21,032 nucleotides of DNA from a virus. Shown piece after piece: positions 5,781 through 13,515 of this stretch. The stretch's first letter is position 1. Each line of letters opens with the position of its first letter. The notes below the pieces were generated by a model. The model saw only the letters and a program-made list of their open reading frames with translations, made no database searches and was not told where the DNA came from. The stretch lies in the IMG/VR virus record IMGVR_UViG_3300013126_000300, positions 1-21,032 of that record. One strand, 5' to 3'. The position numbers and the translations under genes are program-made.

Positions 5781-8291
5781 ATGTCTTTTCTCGTTTCCCC
5801 AGGAGTACAAGTAAGAGAAATTGATCTTACAACAATTGTGCCTTCTGTCTCTACCACTGAAGGCGCTTTAGCTGGCGTATTTAGATGGGGTCCAATCAAT
5901 CAAAGAGTTCTTATTGATTCTGAAACATCTCTTGTTCAAAGATTTGGTAAACCAACAAATTTTAATGCTGAAACATTTTTTACTGCCGCATCTTTTCTAG
6001 GATATGGTAATAGACTTTTTATTTCAAGAGCCGCAAATACAGCAGGTGTATCACCATCGGTAACTTGTAACGTTCAGTCAGCAAACGCAACAGTAACTCT
6101 GTCAACTGGCAATACAGCCGAGCTTCAAATTGGCCTTATTCTTATCTCATCAGCAAATTCTGGCGTATCATCAGGCGCTACAATTGCTTCTATCGTCAAT
6201 TCTACAGCATTTACATTGACATCAAATACATCAGCAATTGCAACCACGACAAACGACGAACTTCAGTTTGTATCAAATACTGCCTTTTCTGCTGTAGCAA
6301 ATACAGCAGCAGTCGCAAATCTTGAATATCAAATTATCAGAAATGAAGATGACTTTGAGACAAAAGACGGTACCTTTGATTCAGACGTTAAATTCGTTGC
6401 TAGATTTCCAGGAGAACTAGGAAATTCTCTCAGAGTATCTGTATGCGGAAATTCAATCGGATATTCTTCAACAATTAATCTTGCGTCATATGGCACAAGA
6501 TCCACATTTACTGTTGCTGTTAATTCAAATACAACAACTTTCTCTGTTGCTGCTGCGTCAAATACAAATGCCCTTACAGACATCGCATCTCTCAAAGCAC
6601 TTTTAAATGTGACAGATCTTCTTGAGATTGGCAACACAACACTCGGTCAGCAATATATGAAAATTACCTCACTTGGTAATACTGCTGTATTTGGCAACGT
6701 TGCTTCAAACACATTTGTGACAACATCAACTGGAAATACAACAGTTCTTGTTGTCAACTCTACTGGTGGTTCAGCAGTAGCAACATCAAATACTGATACT
6801 ATATTTGCTGGTATGACATTTACAGCTGGTAATACTGCTCTATTAGACTTAGTTGTTGATTCTGTCACAAATACAACAGCGTTTACTGTCACAACAGCAC
6901 CATCAGTGTCTGCCAATACAGCAGAAATGACAATATCACCAAGAGCAACATTTGTTGTTAATTTTGAAGATCAGTTCAAACTTTCAACAAACTTTGTTTA
7001 TAATTCAGCCAACGCATTTATAAGAACAGTAAACAGATACTGGACATTCTTCAATTTCATTGATACAGCACCAGGACAATCTGATTATGTCATCAATTTC
7101 GGCAACTCATCTATTAATTCAGATGAGCTTCATATCGTTGTCGTTGACGAAGGCGGCAAGATCACTGGTCAGCCAGGAACTGTTCTTGAAACATATAGAT
7201 CTGTATCAAGAGCAACTGATGCGAAAACAATTGATGGTGGTGCAAACTACTGGAAAACAGTTATCAACGATGCATCTCAATATATCTATGCTGTCAATGA
7301 CATGTCTGGTGCCACATCAGCAACAGCCACCAATCTTGTTAGCTCAACATTGGACGTTGAAACTTTTGATTTTGTTCTGGGCAGAGATGGCAAAGACGAG
7401 ACAAATATTGAACAATCAATTCTTACAAATGCTTATGACTTATTTAAATCAAAAGAAGATGTAGATATTTCACTTGTTCTTCAAGGCAAAGCAAGATCAT
7501 TTACTTTAGCAAACTATCTTATTGATAACATTGCTGAAACAAGAAAAGACTGTATCGTTTTAATTTCACCACAAAAAGGCGATGTTGTTAATAATATCAG
7601 TAATGAAGCCGCTGCTATCGTTTCTTTTAGAAACAACTTAAGATCTACATCATATGCTGTACTGGATTCTGGATATAAGTATATGTATGATCGGTACAAT
7701 GATATTTACAGATATATTCCATTGAATGGTGATACAGCAGGTCTTTGTGTCAGGACAGATGCGACAAACGATCCTTGGTATTCACCCGCAGGATTTAATC
7801 GTGGTCAGATTAAAAATATTGTCAGACTTGCGTATAATCCAAAACAGGCAGATAGAGATACACTGTATAAAGCAGGAATTAATCCTGTTGTGACATTCCC
7901 TGGACAAGGAACAATTCTGTTTGGTGATAAAACTCTATTAGCTAAACCATCCGCATTTGATAGAATCAATGTTCGCAGGTTGTTCATCGTTCTTGAGAAA
8001 GCGATCTCTGAAGCATCTAAGTATTCACTCTTTGAGTTCAATGATGAATTTACAAGACTTCAATTTAAGAATCTTGTTGTTCCTTATCTTAGAGATGTTC
8101 AAGGTAGAAGAGGTATTACAGACTTCTTAGTTGTTTGCGATGGATCAAATAATACACCTGAAGTTATTGATCGGAATGAATTTATTGGGGACATTTACAT
8201 AAAACCTGCAAGATCAATCAATTTTATTCAGTTGAATTTTGTTGCTGTTAGAACTGGCGTCAGTTTCAATGAAATCGTTGGGCGCTTCTGA
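5781..8291 (+). CDS. gp18: Contractile tail sheath protein gp18
   Basis: This is the sheath subunit, which polymerises round the gp19 tube and contracts on infection. The N-terminus VSPGVQVREIDLT and the following WGPINQRV and QRFGKPT segments are the typical start. The C-terminal domain shows RRLFIVLEKAISEASKYSLF, FNDEFTRLQFKNLV and YIKPARSINFIQLNF. The protein has 836 residues against 659 in T4. The surplus lies in Ser/Thr/Asn-rich β-type segments at about residues 95-165 and 315-390, which share NSTAFTLTS/TNTTAFTVTT-like strands. They are probably surface domains inserted in the conserved core. GGAG precedes the ATG at good spacing. DNA in the inserts is rich in tcaaatac/acagca words, suggesting growth by duplication. 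Confidence 0.96.
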   Translation: MSFLVSPGVQVREIDLTTIVPSVSTTEGALAGVFRWGPINQRVLIDSETSLVQRFGKPTNFNAETFFTAASFLGYGNRLFISRAANTAGVSPSVTCNVQSANATVTLSTGNTAELQIGLILISSANSGVSSGATIASIVNSTAFTLTSNTSAIATTTNDELQFVSNTAFSAVANTAAVANLEYQIIRNEDDFETKDGTFDSDVKFVARFPGELGNSLRVSVCGNSIGYSSTINLASYGTRSTFTVAVNSNTTTFSVAAASNTNALTDIASLKALLNVTDLLEIGNTTLGQQYMKITSLGNTAVFGNVASNTFVTTSTGNTTVLVVNSTGGSAVATSNTDTIFAGMTFTAGNTALLDLVVDSVTNTTAFTVTTAPSVSANTAEMTISPRATFVVNFEDQFKLSTNFVYNSANAFIRTVNRYWTFFNFIDTAPGQSDYVINFGNSSINSDELHIVVVDEGGKITGQPGTVLETYRSVSRATDAKTIDGGANYWKTVINDASQYIYAVNDMSGATSATATNLVSSTLDVETFDFVLGRDGKDETNIEQSILTNAYDLFKSKEDVDISLVLQGKARSFTLANYLIDNIAETRKDCIVLISPQKGDVVNNISNEAAAIVSFRNNLRSTSYAVLDSGYKYMYDRYNDIYRYIPLNGDTAGLCVRTDATNDPWYSPAGFNRGQIKNIVRLAYNPKQADRDTLYKAGINPVVTFPGQGTILFGDKTLLAKPSAFDRINVRRLFIVLEKAISEASKYSLFEFNDEFTRLQFKNLVVPYLRDVQGRRGITDFLVVCDGSNNTPEVIDRNEFIGDIYIKPARSINFIQLNFVAVRTGVSFNEIVGRF

Positions 8292-8354
8292 AGTAATAGG
8301 AAAGTTTTAATTCTGTATAAAAATTCAAAAAGCTGGATTTTGATTTCAAAATAA

Positions 8355-8362
8355 TATAAATA
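8355..8362 (+). promoter_or_regulatory. Late promoter for gp19
   Basis: A perfect TATAAATA, the -10 box used by the T4 gp55 late sigma factor, lies 37 bases before the gp19 ATG in a 108-base non-coding gap. No -35 element is expected for this class. Confidence 0.85.
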
Positions 8363-8399
8363 GTAGAAAACATCTCAATAAAAAATAAAAGGAACGACA

Positions 8400-9011
8400 A
8401 TGGCTTTTAATATAGAAACATTCAAATCAGAGGGTCTCCGTCTAGGAGGTGCGAGACCTTCGCTTTTCGAGGTTCAAATTCCAGATTGGCCAGGTGCTCT
8501 ACCAGGAGCACCTTCACAACTTAGATTTTTAGCAAAAGCAACTTCATTGCCTCCATCCATTATTTCTGAAATTGAAGTTCCATACTTTGGTAGAAGAATT
8601 AAAATTGTCGGAGACAGAGCATATCCAAACTGGACAATGACTGTTATGAACGAAGAGGATTTCTATGTCAGACAATCTCTCATGGCATGGCATACTCAAA
8701 TGAACACAGAACAAAGAAATACAATGGCAGGAGATGTTAATACAAACATTTCTTCATACAAAAGAAATATCTATGTATTTCAATATTCAAAGGCAGGCGG
8801 AATTGATGCGGGTACAAATCCAGAGCCAATTTTCTCTTGTACAATCGTCGGTGCATTTCCTGTCAATATTTCCCAGATCGGCCTCGATTGGGAAGCAGTA
8901 AACCAAGTTGAGCAGTTTGATGTTGAATTTGCGTATGATTACTGGGTTCCACGAGTTATTTCTGAAAGTGTGTCAGACTCTAGAACAACATTGGAAGAGA
9001 TCAGACTCTAG
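8400..9011 (+). CDS. gp19: Tail tube protein gp19
   Basis: The protein has 203 residues and forms the hexameric rings of the inner tail tube through which DNA passes. Typical segments are SEGLRLGGARPSLFEVQIP, LAKATSLPPSIISEIEVPYF, GRRIKIVGDRAYPNWTMTV and FDVEFAYDYW. GGAA at about 8391-8394 and a perfect late promoter precede it. The end is odd: a 28-bp tandem duplication places a TAG at 9009-9011, so the protein ends EEIRL. Without the duplication it would end EEIVR with TAA at what is now 9037-9039. The change affects only the last two residues, so the protein is probably functional. Confidence 0.96.
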   Translation: MAFNIETFKSEGLRLGGARPSLFEVQIPDWPGALPGAPSQLRFLAKATSLPPSIISEIEVPYFGRRIKIVGDRAYPNWTMTVMNEEDFYVRQSLMAWHTQMNTEQRNTMAGDVNTNISSYKRNIYVFQYSKAGGIDAGTNPEPIFSCTIVGAFPVNISQIGLDWEAVNQVEQFDVEFAYDYWVPRVISESVSDSRTTLEEIRL

Positions 9012-9030
9012 AACAACATTGGAAGAGATC
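8973..9030 (+). repeat. Exact 28-bp tandem duplication across the gp19 stop
   Basis: Bases 8973-9000 (TCAGACTCTAGAACAAC... to GAAGAGA) are repeated exactly at 9001-9028, followed by two more shared bases. Because 28 is not a multiple of three, the second copy is read in another frame and supplies the present gp19 stop. The second copy is otherwise non-coding leader of the portal gene. Perfect identity suggests a recent event or an assembly artefact. Confidence 0.95.
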
Positions 9031-9057
9031 GTAAGATAATCTGGAAAGGATTATATA

Positions 9058-11760
9058 ATGGCAAAAGGTGAAAATACAAACGGATGGAATCTTTTTGGAT
9101 TCTCTTTTAAAAGAAAAGAAGAAAAAGAAACCATCAAATCTTTCACTCCAGAAATTAAAGATGATGGTGCCGTCGTCGTATCAGCTGGCGGCACCTTTGG
9201 TACATTCATTGATTTAGATGGTACAGTTAGAACAGAGGCAGAACTTGTATCAAGATATCGTGAGATGTCCATTCAACCAGAAATTGATAAAGCTGTCAAT
9301 GAAGTAATCAATGATGCTATTGTCAATGAAGAAGGTAAAGATTCTGTAGAAATTATTCTAGATGATTTGCCTGTGAAAGACAATCTGAAGAAAATAATCA
9401 CACAAGAATTTAAAAATATTTTGGATCTGTTAGATTTCAAACAAGATTCTTATGATATTTTTAAAAGATGGTATATTGACGGCAGATGCTACTATCATGT
9501 TATCATTGATGAAAAAGTGCCACAAGAAGGCATTAAAGAATTAAGATATATTGACCCCAGAACAATCCGAAAAGTAAGAGAAGTCTCTAAAGCAAGAGAT
9601 AAATTTACTGATGCGACAATTCAACGCACAAAGCAAGAATATTATATCTATAATGAACGAGGACTGAATTATGGATCAAAAGTTTTTTCTAATTTAGGAA
9701 CTACTGGATTAAAAATTCAGGTTGATTCTATTATTCAAGTCGTGTCTGGATTGATGGATTCAAATAATAAGATGGTTTTATCATATCTTCATCCAGGAAT
9801 AAAGCCATTAAATCAATTAAGATCATTAGAAGATGCGTCACTAATCTATCATTTATCTCGTGCTCCTGAGAGAAGAATTTTTTATCTTGATGTTGGAAAT
9901 TTGCCTAAGATGAAGGCAGAACAGTATGTTCGGGATATGATGGTCAGGTATAAAAACAAGTTAGCTTATAATGCGGATACTGGTGAGATCCGCGATGATA
10001 GAAAATTCATGTGTTATGCCCTAGACACTAAAATTCCTCTGTTGGATGGAAGAACACTTGAGCTTCAAGATTTAATCACGGAATACAAGCAAGGCAAATT
10101 GAATTGGGTATATTCTTGTGATCCAGTAACTGGTAAATTTGTTCCTGGTCCTGTCTCTTGGGCAGGCATTACTAAAAAGGATGCTCGTGTTGTGAGAGTT
10201 ACATTTGATAATGGCAAGAGCGTTGTTTGTACACCAGACCATAAGTTTCCTGTATGGGGTAAAGGACTGGTAGAAGCACAACATCTTGTTGGTGAATCTA
10301 TTATACCAGGATATAGACGCCAAGAAAAATTGAATTCATCAAGCAAAGAATATGAACAGATGTATCAAAACGAAACAGGAACATGGGAATTTACTCATAG
10401 ACTGGTTTCACGCTGGAAAGATGAAAATAATATAACAGAGCAGTTTTTATATGAAACCGATACGATAGATAGACGTGTTGTTCATCATAAAGATTTTAAT
10501 AGACTAAACAATGCTCCTGACAATTTGGTTATAATGGACTATGATGACCATATTAATTATCATTCAGCAATAGTTTCTGATAGAAATCGTGATAAATGGG
10601 CAACAGATAAACATATAAGAAATAAAAATCTTAATATAATTACAAGAAAAGACCTCAATAGAATTGTAAAACTTCTTGGATTCAAATCTTGGAATGATTT
10701 CAAAAATGGCATAGTTATTGATGATAAAAGATATTCAAGCTATAATCAAGCAATAAAAAATCTTGATGTTACAACCGTCAGGCATTCTCTCAACTCTGAA
10801 CTATCTTATCGTGGATCAGAGAATTGGAAGAAAAAATTGTCTGATGCCAGAAAAGGCAAAGCATCAATCTCAAAGACATGGAAAGTCTTTAAGCCAGATG
10901 GTCAAATTGAAATTGTTGAAAATCTAAATAAATATGCGAGAGATAATAATCTCAGTGTATCAAATATGAGAAATTCATCATCAAAGGGATATAAAGCAGA
11001 AGTTTTAAAAAATCATAAAGCAGTTTCTGTTGAGTGGTTAGATGAAAACATTGATGTCGGATGTATTACTGTTGATTTAGAAGAAACATATCATAGCCAT
11101 CATACATATCTTTTGGATATTGGTGTGTATACAAAAAATACAATGTTGGAAGACTACTGGTTTCCAAGACGAGAAGGAGGTAGAGCAACAGAAGTCTCTA
11201 TTCTTCAAGGAGGAACAGCACTTCCTCAATTGCTTCAATCAGTAGAATATTTTCAAGATAGATTATACAGATCCCTTCAAGTCCCTAAATCAAGAATGAA
11301 TCCTGATACTGTATATACATTAGGCAGAGCAACTGAAATCAGTAGAGATGAATTAAATTTTGCTAAATTTATTGATAGAATCAGAGGCAAATTTTCATTC
11401 TTATTTTTAAAAGCATTGGAAAAACAATTAGTTCTCAAAGGAATTGCGACTCCTGAAGACTGGGAACAAATCAAAAAATTTATTAGATTTAGATACCTGA
11501 GAGATAACTATTTTACAGAATTAAAAGATATGGAAATTCTTGGAGAGAGACTAAATAGATTAACACAAATCAGTATGTATGCTGGAAAGTATTATTCAAA
11601 TACTTGGATTAGAAAGAATATTTTGAGACATACTGATGAAGATATTTTGAAAATGGATGAACAGATAGCACAAGAATCTCAGATGATACAGTATAATCCA
11701 GAATTATTACAGCAACAAGGACAACCAGAAGGACAGGAGAAAAAAGATGAATCCAAGTGA
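9058..11760 (+). CDS. gp20: Portal protein gp20 interrupted by an in-frame intein
   Basis: The portal forms the dodecameric head vertex ring that nucleates prohead assembly and is the channel for packaging. The extein parts are residues 1-318 (RYREMSIQPEIDKAVNEVI, RRIFYLDVGNLPKMKAEQYV, NADTGEIRDDRKFM) and 695-900 (TMLEDYWFPRREGGRATEVS, QVPKSRMNPD). Removing the 376-residue intein (319-694) leaves 524 residues, the size of T4 gp20. The junction KFM/TMLEDYW is contiguous in known gp20 proteins, which places the insert exactly. GGA at about 9047 serves as ribosome-binding site. The end overlaps gp67 by 14 bases. The C-terminus is Gln-rich. Splicing must occur for a working portal. Confidence 0.97.
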   Translation: MAKGENTNGWNLFGFSFKRKEEKETIKSFTPEIKDDGAVVVSAGGTFGTFIDLDGTVRTEAELVSRYREMSIQPEIDKAVNEVINDAIVNEEGKDSVEIILDDLPVKDNLKKIITQEFKNILDLLDFKQDSYDIFKRWYIDGRCYYHVIIDEKVPQEGIKELRYIDPRTIRKVREVSKARDKFTDATIQRTKQEYYIYNERGLNYGSKVFSNLGTTGLKIQVDSIIQVVSGLMDSNNKMVLSYLHPGIKPLNQLRSLEDASLIYHLSRAPERRIFYLDVGNLPKMKAEQYVRDMMVRYKNKLAYNADTGEIRDDRKFMCYALDTKIPLLDGRTLELQDLITEYKQGKLNWVYSCDPVTGKFVPGPVSWAGITKKDARVVRVTFDNGKSVVCTPDHKFPVWGKGLVEAQHLVGESIIPGYRRQEKLNSSSKEYEQMYQNETGTWEFTHRLVSRWKDENNITEQFLYETDTIDRRVVHHKDFNRLNNAPDNLVIMDYDDHINYHSAIVSDRNRDKWATDKHIRNKNLNIITRKDLNRIVKLLGFKSWNDFKNGIVIDDKRYSSYNQAIKNLDVTTVRHSLNSELSYRGSENWKKKLSDARKGKASISKTWKVFKPDGQIEIVENLNKYARDNNLSVSNMRNSSSKGYKAEVLKNHKAVSVEWLDENIDVGCITVDLEETYHSHHTYLLDIGVYTKNTMLEDYWFPRREGGRATEVSILQGGTALPQLLQSVEYFQDRLYRSLQVPKSRMNPDTVYTLGRATEISRDELNFAKFIDRIRGKFSFLFLKALEKQLVLKGIATPEDWEQIKKFIRFRYLRDNYFTELKDMEILGERLNRLTQISMYAGKYYSNTWIRKNILRHTDEDILKMDEQIAQESQMIQYNPELLQQQGQPEGQEKKDESK
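10012..11139 (+). mobile_element. Intein with HNH homing endonuclease in the portal gene
   Basis: The intein has 376 residues, from Cys1 (CYALDTKIPLLDGRTLEL, block A) to Asn376 (LLDIGVYTKN), with Thr as +1 residue. Block B is VVCTPDHKFPVWG with Thr74 and His77. The block F region is CITVDLEETYHSHHTYLLD at about 351-369. Between them lies an HNH module: RRVVHHKDFNRLNNAPDNL, then His180 and His184 (DDHINYH). It is followed by NUMOD-like DNA-binding segments (KKKLSDARKGKASISKTWKV and a PDGQIE...LNKYARDNNLSVS helix). Residues 375-376 are Lys-Asn instead of the usual His-Asn. The single long open frame and the conserved flanks show a protein element, not an intron. Removing it restores the portal precisely. 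Confidence 0.93.
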
Positions 11761-12058
11761 TATTATTCAAGCAGCAATTGATGAAAATCCATTAGATGTT
11801 CAGAATACTGTTTCTGATCTGATGTTAAATAAAATTAGAGATGCCGTTGATCTTAAAAAAATTGAAATGGCGCAACAATTTTTTGATGCTGTTCCTGAAG
11901 ATGGTTGGGACAATGAAGATGATGAAGATGATGATTCTGATGACGAAGAATTTGATGATGAAGATGTAGATTATGACGAGGATGATGAAGAATTTGAAGA
12001 CGATGAAGAAGAGTTTGATGATGATTATGAAGCCGAAGAGGACGAAAAAAATCAATGA
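11747..12058 (+). CDS. gp67: Prohead core protein gp67
   Basis: The protein has 103 residues: a short N-terminal part (MNPSDIIQAAIDENPLDVQN, VSDLMLNKIRDAV, FFDAVPEDGW), then about 45 residues that are almost all Asp/Glu with some Phe/Tyr. This is the arrangement of T4 gp67, a small acidic prohead-core protein cut by gp21 during maturation, and it sits in the T4 position between gp20 and gp68. It overlaps the end of gp20 by 14 bases and its stop overlaps the next ATG (ATGA). The acidic tail may mimic DNA charge inside the core; that is an inference. Confidence 0.88.
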   Translation: MNPSDIIQAAIDENPLDVQNTVSDLMLNKIRDAVDLKKIEMAQQFFDAVPEDGWDNEDDEDDDSDDEEFDDEDVDYDEDDEEFEDDEEEFDDDYEAEEDEKNQ

Positions 12059-12447
12059 AACAATTAAGACAGATTTTATCACAGACAGATAAAGAAAATG
12101 ATTTGGGCAAATATAAGCCCAAATCTCCTGATGAACAAAAGTTTGTCGGTAAACATAAAATTCAAGTAACCGCTGATGCCGCTGGTAATGGTGATGAAGT
12201 TTTTAAAGCTTCAAATGTAAAAACATATGAAAGAAAAGATCATCATGGATATAATCCTGGTGAGGATGAAAAAGTGTATGAAGATTATATAGAAGAAGTT
12301 TTATCAGTTTCTGATGGTATGGGAACTTGGATTAAAGATTTTCAATCTTCTGATGATCCAAAGTTTACAGGCAAATCAAAAGAAAAGAGACGCGAGATGG
12401 CTATTGCTGCGTATCTCTCAGCAAAAAGAGAAGCAAAGAGAAAGTAA
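12055..12447 (+). CDS. Prohead core-position protein (gp68-like)
   Basis: The 130 residues lie where T4 has gp68, the second small prohead core protein (141 residues). The N-terminus MKQLRQILSQTDKEND resembles the targeting-type peptide, without a clear [L/I]xE site nearby. The C-terminal pattern (GMGTWIKDFQSSDDPKFTGK, then SKEKRREMAIAAYLSAKR) is one I have seen at the end of several uncharacterised phage proteins. There it seems to be a stand-alone basic helical module. The middle is charged and unrecognised. Assignment to gp68 rests on position, size and charge, not on detectable identity. Confidence 0.65.
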   Translation: MKQLRQILSQTDKENDLGKYKPKSPDEQKFVGKHKIQVTADAAGNGDEVFKASNVKTYERKDHHGYNPGEDEKVYEDYIEEVLSVSDGMGTWIKDFQSSDDPKFTGKSKEKRREMAIAAYLSAKREAKRK

Positions 12448-12453
12448 TTCAAG

Positions 12454-12816
12454 ATGTCTGTTGTTCATAATAGAAAAAATCTTTCATTAGTCGTTCATGC
12501 GACTGCCAATCTAAGCCTAACAATCGCTGGTAATAATTCTGTATCAAATGTTGCTATAACGGATGAAGTATTATTAGGTGCTGCCATTAAACAGGTATGG
12601 TGGGGATCAGAAGCAGGTGCTGGAACTTGGATTGTCAAAAGAGGGTCTAATACTGTAGGAGTTTATGATTCAACTGGATGGCACGATTATGCTGGTAATG
12701 GATGTATGCTGAATAAAGATTCTGGAGCAACATTGGTGTTAGAACTTGATGGTACAGCAAATGGATTCATAATGTTAGAACTTCAAAAAATAGGCACACT
12801 GCCATCAAATTACTAA
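12454..12816 (+). CDS. Unrecognised small β-rich protein in the head cluster
   Basis: The 120-residue product is rich in Val, Gly, Asn and Thr with alternating hydrophobic residues. Examples are LSLVVHATANLSLTIAGNNS, IKQVWWGSEAGAGTWIVKRG and GATLVLELDGTANGFIMLEL. The pattern suggests a compact β-sandwich. There is no signal peptide or cysteine cluster. It is placed between the gp68-position gene and gp21 and is not part of the T4 set. The ribosome-binding site is weak. Being inside the head-assembly operon suggests a virion or decoration role, which is an inference. Confidence 0.75.
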   Translation: MSVVHNRKNLSLVVHATANLSLTIAGNNSVSNVAITDEVLLGAAIKQVWWGSEAGAGTWIVKRGSNTVGVYDSTGWHDYAGNGCMLNKDSGATLVLELDGTANGFIMLELQKIGTLPSNY

Positions 12817-12826
12817 GGAAAGTAAA

Positions 12827-13474
12827 ATGTTACTTATCACAGAATTAATAGAGAATGTTCAATATATAACAGAAGCGTCTGAGAATGGAAAGAAGAATCT
12901 TTTCATTGAAGGACGGTTTATGGCATACGGTGAACCAAATAGAAACGGAAGAGTATATTCTGAGTCTGTTATGAGAAAAGAAGTTGATAGATATGTCAAA
13001 GAAAACGTGACACAAAAAAGAGCGTATGGAGAATTAAATCATCCATCTGGTCCACAAATTAATCTTGATAGAGTATCACATCTCATTGAGAAATTAGAAG
13101 TTCAATCTGGTGGTACTGTTTATGGCCGAGCAAAAGTGCTTGATACCCCTATGGGTAATATTGCGAAAGGTCTTATTGACGGTGGGGCAAATCTAGGAGT
13201 TTCTTCAAGAGGATTAGGTTCATTGAAAGAAGGCAAAAATGGTATTATGGAAGTTCAGAACGATTATAGACTTGTAACAGCAGGTGATATTGTTGCTGAT
13301 CCCTCTGCACCAGGAGCATTTGTTAAAGGTATATTAGAAAATGTTGAATGGGTCTATAATGAATCAAATGGAGAATGGATTCAAGAATCTAGACATAAAA
13401 TGAAAAAAATGAATAAAAGAGAACTAGAAGAATCTATGACTCAGTTCTTTGAAAAGTTTCTAAAAACGCTTTAA
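12827..13474 (+). CDS. gp21: Prohead maturation protease gp21
   Basis: The protein has 215 residues, against 212 for T4 gp21. It is the serine protease of herpes-assemblin type fold that digests scaffold and trims the capsid protein in the prohead. Visible motifs are GRFMAYGEPNRNGRVYSESV, the catalytic His72 in GELNHPSGPQ, the serine in LGVSSRG (Ser126 or 127) and DIVADPSAPGAFV. The N-terminus VQYITEASENGKKNL contains ITE/A, a consensus self-cleavage site at residues 14-17. AAGGAAAG precedes the ATG. The C-terminal 25 residues (MKKMNKRELEESMTQFFEKF) are helical. Confidence 0.96.
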   Translation: MLLITELIENVQYITEASENGKKNLFIEGRFMAYGEPNRNGRVYSESVMRKEVDRYVKENVTQKRAYGELNHPSGPQINLDRVSHLIEKLEVQSGGTVYGRAKVLDTPMGNIAKGLIDGGANLGVSSRGLGSLKEGKNGIMEVQNDYRLVTAGDIVADPSAPGAFVKGILENVEWVYNESNGEWIQESRHKMKKMNKRELEESMTQFFEKFLKTL

Positions 13475-13475
13475 T

Positions 13476-13483
13476 TATAAATA
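13476..13483 (+). promoter_or_regulatory. Late promoter for gp22
   Basis: A perfect TATAAATA starts 2 bases after the gp21 stop and ends 32 bases before the gp22 ATG. It lets scaffold and capsid be transcribed above the level of the upstream head genes. Confidence 0.85.
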
Positions 13484-13515
13484 TATAAAAAATATCTATC
13501 AAGGAGATAATCTAA

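Noticed and set aside
7060-7464. Alternative-frame + strand open frame inside the sheath gene
   Set aside because: It overlaps clear gp18 coding sequence in another frame and has no ribosome-binding site or domain.
10012-11139. Group I intron in the portal gene
   Set aside because: The insert is one continuous in-frame coding sequence with intein splice motifs, so it is a protein element.
11825-12122. Leftward hydrophobic or His-rich open frames opposite gp67
   Set aside because: They arise as complements of the Asp/Glu codon run in gp67. They have no ribosome-binding site and the composition is artificial.
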